Shown: positions 1 through 7,006 of the stretch, piece by piece
How positions within the stretch are numbered: position 1 is the stretch's first letter
Layout: the number at the start of each line of letters is the position of its first letter
Source of the DNA: Candidatus Rokuibacteriota bacterium
GTDB lineage: Bacteria > Methylomirabilota > Methylomirabilia > Rokubacteriales > JACPHL01
Direction: 5' to 3'
Assembly (NCBI GenBank): GCA_016188625.1
Contig: JACPHL010000038.1
Coordinates: 1 to 12,660, forward strand
Length of the DNA: 12,660 nucleotides
The notes under the pieces: generated by a model
What the model was told of the DNA's origin: nothing
The model's input: only the letters and a program-made list of their open reading frames with translations
Database searches by the model: none
Made by a program: the position numbers and the translations under genes

Positions 1-107
1 AGTGGGACATCTTCGAGATCGTGGAGGCCGTGCCTCCGAAGGGAGAGTCCTATGAGCTGATCCAGCCCACCCGGGCGGAGAACCCGTGCGCGTTGCCAGC
101 CCTCTAA
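1..107 (+). CDS. ABC transporter substrate-binding protein (LivK-like), 3' end only
   Basis: Only the last 34 codons are inside the window. The frame beginning at base 3 runs to a TAA at 105-107. It starts WDIFEIVEAVPP and ends ENPCALPAL. A WD-(I/Y)-x-x-I-V-x-x-(V/I)-P segment followed by a short tail with a late Cys is typical of the C-terminus of periplasmic Leu/Ile/Val-type (type I) substrate-binding proteins. The gene lies just upstream of livH on the same strand, the usual place for the binding protein of a Liv operon. In the family, the protein captures amino acids or related small acids in the envelope and delivers them to the LivH/LivM permease. The ligand cannot be judged from so short a piece. 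Confidence 0.65.
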   Translation, partial: WDIFEIVEAVPPKGESYELIQPTRAENPCALPAL

Positions 108-155
108 CCCGCTGGGGGCTCCACCCTGACCGGATCCTCCCGGGGCGAGACCGGG

Positions 156-171
156 AAGCCGGAGTCGGCTT
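156..171 (+). terminator. Stem-loop between binding-protein gene and livH
   Basis: AAGCCG (156-161) and CGGCTT (166-171) form a perfect 6-bp stem with a GAGT loop, followed by only one further T. A second 6-bp stem, TCCCGG (138-143) with CCGGGA (151-156), lies just upstream and shares base 156. The position, about 50 bases after the binding-protein stop and 55 before livH, would suit partial termination or RNA processing that keeps the binding protein in excess over the permease. The short T-tract makes it a weak intrinsic terminator. Its function is inferred. Confidence 0.35.
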
Positions 172-198
172 TGCCAAGGTAAACCCTAGGCGGAGGCC

Positions 199-225
199 GG
201 GAGGGCGGAGCCCCCTTCCAGTTCT
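199..225 (+). repeat. GC-rich GGA-loop hairpin element, copy 1, next to the livH start
   Basis: The core GGGCGGAGCCCCC is followed by TTCCAGTTCT and then the livH ATG. Nearly the same string occurs at 8074-8098 (core plus CTCCGAGTTTTA). GGGC and GCCC pair around a GGA loop; beyond that this copy is imperfect, with an A-C mismatch. The purine-rich left arm is also the only Shine-Dalgarno-like sequence for livH, so folding could hide the ribosome site. Two copies in 12.6 kb suggest a small dispersed palindromic repeat family. Confidence 0.5.
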
Positions 226-1110
226 ATGCCGCCGCTGACGCTCCCCATCCTGATCGAGCACCTCGCCAACGGCCTGGTGGTGGGGGCCTACTATGTGACG
301 CTGGCCCTCGGCCTCTCCCTCATCTTCGGGCTCGGCGGCGTCATCAACCTGGCGCACGGCGCCTTTTACGCCCTTGGCGCCTACCTGGCCCTGGAGGCGC
401 AACGCCTTCTGGGGTTCGGCGCCGCCCTGGCCATCTCCCCGTTCCTGGTGGCGCTTCTGGGCATGGGGATCGAGGCCGCCTTCCTCCGCCGGCTCTACCG
501 GAGTGACCCCCTCCTCGGCCTCCTCTTCACCTTCGGGCTCGCCATGGTGGGGGAGCAGCTCATCCGGATCGCCTGGGGCGCCACCGGCTACCCCTTCGAC
601 ATCCCGGGCGGGCTCCGGGGCTTCGTGACGCTGGGTGAGTTTATCTACTCCCGGTACCGGCTCTTCGTCATCGGCGTAACGGCCCTGGCCATCGCCGCCC
701 TCTGGCTGGCCCTCGAGAAGACCCCCTACGGAATGGTCGTCCGCGCCGGGACCCGGGACCCCGAGATGGTTCGCGCCCTGGGGATCAGCCTGCGCCCTGT
801 CCTCACCGCGGTCTTCGGGGCCGGGGTGGCCCTGGCCGGAATGGCCGGCGTCCTCTCCGCCCCCCTGGCGGGCGTCCACCCCGCCATGGGGACCGAGATC
901 GGTACGGCCGCCTTCGTGGTCGTGGTGATCGGGGGGCTGGGGAGCTTCTGGGGACCGGTCCTGGCAGGGCTCTTGGTGGGGGAGATCAGGAGCCTCACCG
1001 TCCTCTTCTGGCCGCCCGCCGCCGAGGCCTCGATGTACGCCCTGATGGCGCTGGTCCTGCTCCTCCGGCCCCGGGGGCTCCTCGGCGAGCGCTGGGAGCA
1101 GTTCGAATGA
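226..1110 (+). CDS. livH: Branched-chain amino acid ABC transporter permease LivH
   Basis: This 294-residue integral membrane protein is a normal length for LivH. It carries the family hallmarks: an N-terminal NGLVVGAYYVTLALGLSL helix, the segment VINLAHGAFYALGAYLA near residues 45-60, a cytoplasmic loop GTRDPEMVRALGI near 180 that corresponds to the contact site for the ATPases, and a glycine-rich stretch VVVVIGGLGSFWGPVLAGLL near 235-255. Hydrophobicity suggests about eight membrane spans. LivH pairs with LivM to form the transmembrane path for leucine, isoleucine, valine or related acids. The ATG at 226 follows a purine-rich GGAGGGCGGAG, and no better start is visible. The stop overlaps the livM ATG as ATGA, so translation is probably coupled. 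The reading frame is intact, unlike the next gene. Confidence 0.92.
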   Translation: MPPLTLPILIEHLANGLVVGAYYVTLALGLSLIFGLGGVINLAHGAFYALGAYLALEAQRLLGFGAALAISPFLVALLGMGIEAAFLRRLYRSDPLLGLLFTFGLAMVGEQLIRIAWGATGYPFDIPGGLRGFVTLGEFIYSRYRLFVIGVTALAIAALWLALEKTPYGMVVRAGTRDPEMVRALGISLRPVLTAVFGAGVALAGMAGVLSAPLAGVHPAMGTEIGTAAFVVVVIGGLGSFWGPVLAGLLVGEIRSLTVLFWPPAAEASMYALMALVLLLRPRGLLGERWEQFE

Positions 1111-1737
1111 CCACCCTCTGGCGCCACCCGCTGGTCGGCCTGGCCGCCGCCCTGCTGGTCCTCCCCTACGCCATGCCGTGGTTCGGGACCACCATCTCGG
1201 TGGCCACCGAGATCGCCATCTTTGCGCTGGTAGGGGTCGGCTTCAACCTCCTGCTGGGCTACACGGGGCTCCCGTCCTTTGGCCACGGCGCCTACTTCGG
1301 TTTGGCGGCCTACGCGGCGGCCTTGACCCAGATCCATCTCGTGAAGGGTTTCACGGTGCCGCTACTGGCCGGGGTGGCAACGGCGACCGCCCTGGGGGCG
1401 GTCCTGGGCCTGCTGATCCTCCGCCGCCGGGGCGTGTACTTCGCGCTCCTGACCCTGGCCTTCACCCAGATGTTCTTCTACATCGTCTACCGCTGGACGG
1501 CCGTCACCGGCGGCGAGAGCGGGCTCGGCGGGATCGTCCGCCCACGCCTCCCGGGCCTCGATCTCACCAATCAGCTCACTTACTACTACCTCGTGGCCGC
1601 GGTGGTCTTCGCCGGGACGCTGGTGGCCTGGCGGATCGTCCACGCGCCGTTCGGGACCGTGCTGCAGGCCATCCGCGAGAACGAGCGGCGGGCGGCGTTC
1701 GTCAGCTACGATGTCCAGCGCTACAAGTGGGCCGCGT
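1107..1737 (+). pseudogene. livM: LivM permease, N-terminal part, cut by a frame-shifting deletion
   Basis: The gene starts with ATG in the ATGA overlap with livH. About 210 residues in this frame are good LivM sequence: several membrane spans, the core GFNLLLGYTGLPSFGHGAYF near residues 45-65, GVYFALLTLAFTQMFFYIVY near 110-130, and the ATPase-contact loop AIRENERRAAFVSYDVQRYK near 190-208. After KWAA (1728-1736) this frame loses all similarity. LivM resumes one frame over at 1738 with LLKQFVYAEL. By family length about 15-17 residues of the following membrane helix are missing, and the lost length must be 2 modulo 3. As sequenced, no functional LivM can be made. The frame happens to stay open to 4892, so a naive gene caller would join it to the downstream dehydrogenase. 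It may be a true pseudogene or an assembly deletion. Confidence 0.8.
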
Positions 1738-2451
1738 CTCCTGAAGCAATTCGTCTATGCCGAGCTGGTGCATGTGACGATGTCCGGGGAGATCATGGCG
1801 ATGACGCTGGTGGGGGGGATGCGCCACTTCCTCGGGCCGGCGGTGGGCGCGGCCTTCTTCGTCCTTTTCCGGGAGGTGCTCACCAGCTACACCGAGAACT
1901 GGCTCCTCTACTTCGGCCTCCTCTTCATGGGCTTCGTGCTCTTCTCCCCCGACGGCATCCTCGGGATCCTCCGGCGGCTCCTCGCGCCCTTCCGCCCCGA
2001 GGTGGCCGAGCTGGCGGCGATGGCGGGCCGCGTGACGCCCAACCCGGGGCCGGACGAGCTCGGGTCGATCGGGGGAGAACCGCCGTCTCCGGGCGAGCTC
2101 TTGCTGGAGGCCCGCGGGGTCGTCAAGCGCTTCGGGGCCGTGGCAGCCGTGGACCGGGTCGACCTTCAGATCCGGGCTGGGGAACTGCGCGCCCTCATCG
2201 GCCCCAACGGCGCGGGGAAGACGACCCTGTTCAACCTGCTCTCCGGGCTCTTCCCGCCCGACGCGGGGGCCGTTGTCTTTCGCGGCCGCCCCATCACCGG
2301 CCTCACGGCCGACCGGATCGTGGCGCAGGGGGTGTCCCGTTCCTTCCAGATCCTGAGCATCTTCCAGGAGCTGACCGTCTTCGAGAACATCCGCCTGGCG
2401 GTCCAGGCCCGAAGCCCCAAGCGCTTCCACCTCTGGCGCCCCGCGGCGTAG
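1738..2451 (+). pseudogene. livG: LivM C-terminus fused to LivG N-terminal half, ended by in-frame TAG
   Basis: This frame resumes LivM (TMSGEIMAMTLVGGMRHFLG, then SYTENWLLYFGLLFMGFVLF and SPDGILGILRRL). It then runs with no stop into an ABC ATPase: LLLEARGVVKRFGAVAAVDR, Walker A GPNGAGKTT (2200-2226), and the LivG segment SRSFQILSIFQELTVFENIR. A possible internal start is the ATG at 2020, but there is no LivM stop, so the parent gene was probably a permease-ATPase fusion, an arrangement I recall in this transporter family. The frame is ended by TAG at 2449-2451, after FHLWRPAA. The same frame continues at once with EINRETQEILRRVGLEG, normal LivG sequence, so the TAG is most simply a point change in one gene. 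The truncated ATPase lacks the signature motif and Walker B. Confidence 0.78.
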
Positions 2452-3588
2452 GAGATCAATCGCGAGACCCAGGAGATCCTCCGCCGGGTGGGCCTGGAGG
2501 GGGTCGAGTCGGCCCCGGCCTCCAGCCTCTCCCACGGTGGCCAGCGCCTGCTGGAGATCGGGATCGCCCTGGCCACGCGCCCCACGGTCCTCCTCCTGGA
2601 CGAGCCGCTGGCCGGGCTCTCCTCGGCCGAACGGGAACGGATCGCCGCCTTCATCAAGGCCCTCGCGAAGACGGTGACCGTCGTCCTCATCGAGCACGAC
2701 ATCGACCGGGTCCTGGCCCTGAGCGACCGGATCACGGTTCTCCACCTCGGCCGGGTCATCGCCGATGGGCCGCCGGCCGAGATCCAGGAACATCCCGACG
2801 TCCGGGCGGCCTACCTGGGGGCAGGCAGGGCCCGCGTGAGCCTGCCCCCGGCCCTCCCCCTGGCGCCCCGGAGGGCCGCGCCTCTTCTCCGGCTCGATCG
2901 GGTGGATACGTTCTATGGGAAGAGCCATATCCTCCACGCGGTCTCCCTCGAAGTGGGGCCCGGGGAGGTCGTGGCCCTGCTGGGCCGGAACGGGGCCGGG
3001 AAGACCGCCACACTCAACACCATCATGGGCCTCAGGTCGCCACGGCGCGGGAGCATCCGCTTCCGCGACCGAGAGATCGCCGGCGAGCCGCCAGAACGGA
3101 TCGCGCGCCTGGGGATCGGCCTGGCCCCTCAGGGCCGCCGGGTCTTCCCCAACCTCACCGTGGCCGAGAACCTCCTGATCGGCCGGCTGGCCCGCGACCG
3201 ACGATCGGCAGGCGATCGCCGGGACGAGGAGCTCGTCGGCCAGCGCTTCCCCTCGCTTCAGGCCCACTGGCGGTCGCGGGGGGAGACCCTCTCCGGCGGC
3301 GAGCTCCAGATGCTGGCCATCGCCCGGGCCCTGGTGGGGCGCGTCGAGCTCTTGCTGCTGGACGAGCCGTTCGAGGGGCTGGCCCCGGCGGTGGTGGAGG
3401 AGGTCTTCCGAACGGTGGCGAGCCTTCGCGGGGAGACGGCGATCCTCCTGGTGGAGCACAATCTCGACGTGGCCCTGGCCCTGTCGGACCGGGTCTACGT
3501 CCTCGACCGCGGAACGGTCACCCACACGGGCGCGGCTCGGGAACTGCTGGAGGACCTGGATCTCAGGGCGCGGGTGCTCCGGTTCTGA
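2452..3588 (+). pseudogene. livF: LivG C-terminal half fused to a complete LivF ATPase domain
   Basis: This is the same frame as the preceding segment. It first completes LivG: signature LSHGGQ (about 2527-2544), Walker B TVLLLDEPLAGL (about 2584-2619), and H-loop VVLIEHDID (about 2680-2706). A linker follows after HPDVRAAYLG. A second, complete ABC domain of LivF type starts near 2881: LLRLDRVDTFYG, Walker A GRNGAGKT, GLAPQGRRVFPNLTVAENLL, signature LSGGELQMLAIARAL, Walker B LLLLDEPFEGL, H-loop LLVEHNLDV. There is no stop or gene boundary between the two domains, so LivG and LivF form one polypeptide. The first ATG after the TAG is at 2488; a GTG at 2836 could give LivF alone. LivF may still be expressed, but without intact LivM and LivG the importer cannot be complete. 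The stop overlaps nothing and is 8 bases before the next possible start. Confidence 0.78.
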
Positions 3589-3620
3589 CGGAAGGAATGG
3601 GGCCTTACGGGGAGGGGCGG

Positions 3621-4892
3621 ATGAAGGGCGTGACGTTGCCCACGGAGACCGTCTTCGTCATGGAGATGTCCCCGATCAAGTTCGGCCTGGGGGCGACCGA
3701 GGAGATCGGGTACGACCTCACGCGGCTGGGGGCGCGGAGGGTCCTCATCATCACCGATCCCCAGGTGATGGCGCTGGGGCTGCCCGAGCGGGTGCGCACG
3801 CTCGTCGAGGAGCAGGGGGGCAAGGCCGAGATCTACGACGGGGTCGAGATCGAGCCCACCGACCGATCCGTCGAGGAGGCCGCTCGCTTCGCCGCGGGGA
3901 AGGAGTTCGATGGCCTGGTGGCGGTCGGAGGAGGGAGCACCATCGACACCGCCAAGGCGGTGAGCTTGTTCACCTGCCACCCTGCGCCCGTCCTCGGCTA
4001 TGTCAACCGCCCAGTGGGAAAGGGGCGACCGGTGCCGGGCCCCTTGAAGCCGCTGGTCGCCGTCCCCACCACCGCCGGCACCGGCAGCGAGACGACCCCC
4101 GTCGCAGTAGTCCACGTCCTGGATCGGAGGATCAAGGCCGGAATCTCCCACCGGCTGCTCCGCCCGTCGCTCGGGATCGTGGACCCGCTGAATACGCTCA
4201 CTGCCCCACCCGAAGTCACCGCAGCCTGCGGGGCGGACATCCTGACCCATGCCCTCGAGTCCTACACGAGCCGGCCGTTTGATGCCCGTCCGAAGCACCA
4301 CCCAGCCGAGCGGCCGGCCTACATCGGGGCAAACCCCGCCAGTGATGTCTGGTGCGAACGGGCCATCGAGTACGTGGGGCGCTACCTTCGTCGGGGGGTG
4401 CTCAACGGACAGGATCTAGAGGCCCGGACCTATCTGGCTCTGGCGGCGACCTACGCTGGGATCGGCTTCGGCAATGCCGGGGTCCACATCCCCCATGCCA
4501 TCGCCTACCCCGTGGCGGGCATGGTACGAACCTACATCCCCGCGGGCTACCGGACGTCCAGGCCGCTGGTCCCCCATGGCGTGTCCGTCATCGTCTCAGC
4601 TCCCTCAGCCTTCCGCTTCACCTACCCGGCCTCGCCCGAGCGGCACGTGCGGGCGGCTCAGCTGCTCGGCCATCCTGAAGGCGGGGAAGAGGCGCTCCCC
4701 CGCGCGCTCCTCGCCCTGATGCGGGACATCGGAATCCCCAACGGCCTGGAGGCCCTCGGATATACCCGAGCGGACATCCCTTCCCTGGTCGAGGGCACCC
4801 TGATGCAGGAGCGGCTCCTCGCGGGCTCTCCGCGGCCGGTGGGAGCCGCCGAGCTCGAGCGGATCCTCGAGGGCGCGATGCGCTACTGGTAA
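3621..4892 (+). CDS. Iron-containing alcohol dehydrogenase, hydroxyacid-oxoacid transhydrogenase type
   Basis: The protein has 423 residues. Its sequence follows the ADHFE1/HOT branch of group III alcohol dehydrogenases closely: EPTDRSVEEAARFA, GKGRPVPGPLKPLVAVPTTA, GTGSETTPVAV, RPAYIGANPASDVW, LEARTYLALAATYAGIGFGN. The NAD-binding GGGST is at residues 103-107. The expected metal ligands are present: D206 and H210 in GADILTHALES, H292 in VHIPHAIAY, and H319 in LVPHGVSV. HOT enzymes oxidise 4-hydroxybutyrate to succinate semialdehyde while reducing 2-oxoglutarate to D-2-hydroxyglutarate; the true substrate here is inferred. I chose the ATG at 3621 because GGAGGGG (3611-3617) precedes it at good distance. 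The upstream ATG at 3597 has GGAAGG almost touching it. The gene lies 32 bases after the livF stop, so it is probably co-transcribed. The stop is directly followed by the next ATG. Confidence 0.8.
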   Translation: MKGVTLPTETVFVMEMSPIKFGLGATEEIGYDLTRLGARRVLIITDPQVMALGLPERVRTLVEEQGGKAEIYDGVEIEPTDRSVEEAARFAAGKEFDGLVAVGGGSTIDTAKAVSLFTCHPAPVLGYVNRPVGKGRPVPGPLKPLVAVPTTAGTGSETTPVAVVHVLDRRIKAGISHRLLRPSLGIVDPLNTLTAPPEVTAACGADILTHALESYTSRPFDARPKHHPAERPAYIGANPASDVWCERAIEYVGRYLRRGVLNGQDLEARTYLALAATYAGIGFGNAGVHIPHAIAYPVAGMVRTYIPAGYRTSRPLVPHGVSVIVSAPSAFRFTYPASPERHVRAAQLLGHPEGGEEALPRALLALMRDIGIPNGLEALGYTRADIPSLVEGTLMQERLLAGSPRPVGAAELERILEGAMRYW

Positions 4893-5177
4893 ATGGGTGC
4901 GATGAAGGTTACTGCCCTCGAGGCCCGCACCTGCGTGGTGCCCCTGGAGAAAGGCGTCGCCTTCGCGACACGGGCCGTTCGGGAACGCCACTTCACGCTG
5001 GTCCGCGTCCGCACCGACGAGTACTTCCCGGACTTCAGCATCATCAGCCTGAGCAGGCTGTTCAGTACCCGGCTGGAGGTACGGGCCGGAGGGCTTGCTC
5101 TCCCCCAAGGGCCGGGCCTGGGAGTGCAACTGGACGAGGCCGCGGTCAGGACCTACGCGGTGGACGGATGGGGGTAG
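4893..5177 (+). pseudogene. Enolase-superfamily (mandelate racemase/muconate lactonizing) remnant with large internal deletion
   Basis: This 94-codon frame joins the two ends of a normally 370-380 residue enzyme. Residues 1-43 (MKVTALEARTCVVPLEKG, HFTLVRVRTDE) are the first strands of the capping domain. From residue 44, YFPDFSIISLSRLF and then GGLALPQGPGLGVQLDE and YAVDGW are the extreme C-terminus. The rest of the capping domain and nearly the whole barrel, with the catalytic Lys and the metal-binding Asp/Glu residues, are gone, about 285 residues. The frame is preserved. The junction codon GAG (5019-5021) could come from either side (DE- or -VEYF), compatible with deletion at a short repeat. 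The product cannot be an active enolase-family enzyme. Its ATG directly follows the dehydrogenase TAA; the ATG at 4905 (MKVTALEA) is the more family-like start. Assembly collapse is the alternative explanation. Confidence 0.8.
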
Positions 5178-5182
5178 CGAGG

Positions 5183-5212
5183 CCCGGCGGCGGCCTGCGT
5201 GGGTCCGCCGGG
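5183..5212. terminator. Hairpin between converging genes
   Basis: CCCGGCGG (5183-5190) and CCGCCGGG (5205-5212) are perfect 8-base inverted repeats with a 14-base loop. They lie in the 54-base gap between the stop of the plus-strand enolase remnant and the stop of the minus-strand peptidase. No T-tract follows on either strand, so a bidirectional terminator role is inferred from position only. Confidence 0.4.
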
Positions 5213-5231
5213 GTGGGGGAAGCGGAGGAGC

Positions 5232-6104
5232 TCAGTCGGGGAGGGGGAGGCGGAGGAGGGCCTGGGGATCGACGCGGGCGCCGGCGAGGCGGACGCCGAA
5301 GGGGAGGTGCGGCCCCGTGGCCCGGCCCGTGGCCCCGACGCGGCCGATCCGCTGCCCGCGGCTCACCTGCTCCCCCTCGGCCACCTCGACCGCCTCCAGG
5401 TGGAAGTAGAGGGTGAACAGCCCGAGGCCGTGGTCGAGGACCACGAGCCGGCCCGGGAAGAACTGCTCGTCCACCAGCGCGACCACCCCTGTATTCGCCG
5501 CCACCACCGGCGTCCCGGCCGGCGCCGCCCAGTCGAAGCCCGCGTGGGGGCTCCGGGGCTGGCCGTTGATGATCCGCCGAAGGCCGAAGCCGCCCGTCTC
5601 CCGCCCCTCCACCGGCCTCACGAAGGCGCCCTGCCAGAACCGGCCAGGCGTCCGCCCCTCGAGCACCCCGCGGAGGCGCGCGGCCTCGGCCTCGACCCGG
5701 GCGAGGGTCTGGGGATCGAGGTCCACCTGGTCGCGCGGCAGGGTGAGCTGCTGGGTCGGGAACTCGCGGGACCTCACCGGGAGCCGCCCCGAGAGCTGGC
5801 GCGAGGGGCCGACCCCGTCCCTGACGATCAGCCGCCAGGGCAGCGCCCGCGTTGCGAGCTCCAGGTCGGCGCCAACGAGCGCCGCCGCGCCGTCAGGGGT
5901 GGGGAAGAAGGCGAGGGGGGTCGAGCCCAGGGAGCCGCGAACACCCTCCGGACCGACCCCGCGGACGGTGAGGAGGAGGATCCCTCCCGGCTCTACCGTT
6001 TCCGGCTGCCAGCGGATCCCGCCAGGCCCCTCCTCGGCGAGGGCGGCCGCGCTCAGCCCGAGGAACCAGGCCAGCCCCAGGAGCCGGCCGAGGGCGCGCC
6101 TCAA
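5232..6104 (-). CDS. Exported M23-family (LytM-like) metallopeptidase with altered HxH motif
   Basis: The protein has 290 residues. The start is TTG at 6104-6102, preceded by GGGAGGGAGG and overlapping the PAC2 stop as TTGA; no ATG or GTG fits the frame boundary as well. An N-terminal signal peptide (LLGLAWFLGLSAAALA) predicts export. A beta-rich middle is followed by the C-terminal M23 domain: PHAGFDWAAPAGTPVVAA with H187 and D191, LYFHL with H235, and TGPHLPFGVRL. M23 enzymes cut peptide cross-links of peptidoglycan. Their zinc is held by the first His, the Asp, and the second His of HxH. Here that motif is H266-L267-P268, so the third zinc ligand is missing. The codon CCC differs from CAC by one base. 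The protein could be a non-catalytic, wall-binding or amidase-activating member like EnvC/NlpD types, or the base may be an error. Confidence 0.85.
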   Translation of the reverse strand: MRRALGRLLGLAWFLGLSAAALAEEGPGGIRWQPETVEPGGILLLTVRGVGPEGVRGSLGSTPLAFFPTPDGAAALVGADLELATRALPWRLIVRDGVGPSRQLSGRLPVRSREFPTQQLTLPRDQVDLDPQTLARVEAEAARLRGVLEGRTPGRFWQGAFVRPVEGRETGGFGLRRIINGQPRSPHAGFDWAAPAGTPVVAANTGVVALVDEQFFPGRLVVLDHGLGLFTLYFHLEAVEVAEGEQVSRGQRIGRVGATGRATGPHLPFGVRLAGARVDPQALLRLPLPD

Positions 6105-7006
6105 TTCCTCCCTCCCGCCTCGGGGGGCGGCTGCTCGCGGAGGAAGCGCTCGATCTCGGCCATCAGCTCGGAGGCATCCGACAGCTCGCCCGGCGACTCG
6201 AGGGGCGCCTCCTCGAGGGCCTCCCGGTCCTTGGCCTCGAGCTGCTTGACGTAGTTCGCCACCTTCCGGTTCTGGGCGAGCACGGTGTTGAGCTGGGCGT
6301 CGAACTGGACCCCCGCCTCCTCGAGCTCGTGGAGGTCGAGCTCCGCGTCGAGCAGGCGGAGGAGGCGCCGGAGCAGGGCCAGGGTCGCCCTGGGGTTCTC
6401 GACGGCCGAGATGTAGTGGGGGACGTTGGCCCAGAGGCTCGCCGTGTCGAGCCCCTCCTGGCGGCAGATCGAGCCCAGCACCCCGACGATCCCCGTGGGC
6501 CCCTCGTAGCGGGTGGGGCGGATCCCGAGGAGCGCGGCCAGCTCGGGGTCGGTGGCGAAGCCGGTCAGCCGCACCGGCCGCGTGTGGGGGACCTCGGCCA
6601 GGAGGGCGCCGAGGGTGAGGACGAGGCTGACGCCGCACCGGCGGGCCAGCTCCACGACGGCCCGGCAGTAGCCCCGCCACCGGAGGTGGGGCTCGGTCCC
6701 GAGCCCGATGATCACGTCGCGGGCGAGCCCGGGGGTGTCGCAGAGGAAGAACTCGGTGGACGGCCAGACGATCTCCCGCTCCGTCGTCCCCGGCTTGAGG
6801 CGGACCGTGGGCCGGGAGAGGCCGAAGTTCACGAACTCCTCGGGGTCGATCAGCGCGAAGCGCCGGCCGCCCCAGGCCCGGCAGAGGAAGCGGGCGGCGG
6901 CGGTCGCGGCCTCGGCGGCGTCGTTCCAGCCGGCGAAGGCCAGCAGGAGGATCGGCCGCCGGAGGCCGACCGGGCGCTCCTCGAAGGTCAGGGGGTCGGT
7001 CGCCAT
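6101..7006 (-). CDS. PAC2 family protein
   Basis: The 301-residue product begins MATDPLTFEERPVGLRRP and then ILLLAFAGWNDAAEAATAAA, the standard opening of PAC2-family proteins (named after proteasome assembly chaperone 2). Further family landmarks are LIDPEEFVNF, the segment RPTVRL, GLGTEPHLRWRGYC near 110, LVLTLGALLAEVPHTRPV, YEGPTGIVGVL, and SLWANVPHYISAVENPRATL. The last 80 or so residues are charged and helical (ELDLHELEEAG to IERFLREQPPPEAGG) and may form a coiled coil. There is no signal peptide, so it is cytoplasmic. In archaea and eukaryotes relatives help proteasome assembly; the bacterial role is not established. The ATG overlaps the sulfurtransferase stop by one base (TGATG), and its stop overlaps the M23 start, so all three genes are probably one transcript. 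No proteasome gene is visible here. Confidence 0.85.
   Translation of the reverse strand: MATDPLTFEERPVGLRRPILLLAFAGWNDAAEAATAAARFLCRAWGGRRFALIDPEEFVNFGLSRPTVRLKPGTTEREIVWPSTEFFLCDTPGLARDVIIGLGTEPHLRWRGYCRAVVELARRCGVSLVLTLGALLAEVPHTRPVRLTGFATDPELAALLGIRPTRYEGPTGIVGVLGSICRQEGLDTASLWANVPHYISAVENPRATLALLRRLLRLLDAELDLHELEEAGVQFDAQLNTVLAQNRKVANYVKQLEAKDREALEEAPLESPGELSDASELMAEIERFLREQPPPEAGGRN

Noticed and set aside
2449-2451. TAG decoded as an amino acid (pyrrolysine or suppressor)
   Set aside because: No supporting signal is visible, and another frame-breaking lesion lies in the same gene, so decay or error is simpler.
1107-4892. A single 1261-residue plus-strand protein
   Set aside because: Only its first 210 and last 423 residues have family similarity. 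The middle is off-frame Pro/Arg/Gly-rich sequence over the real LivM-LivG-LivF frame.
5199-6254. Long plus-strand open frame over the M23 gene
   Set aside because: It is the antisense shadow of a recognisable minus-strand M23 peptidase; composition is GC-driven and it has no domain features.
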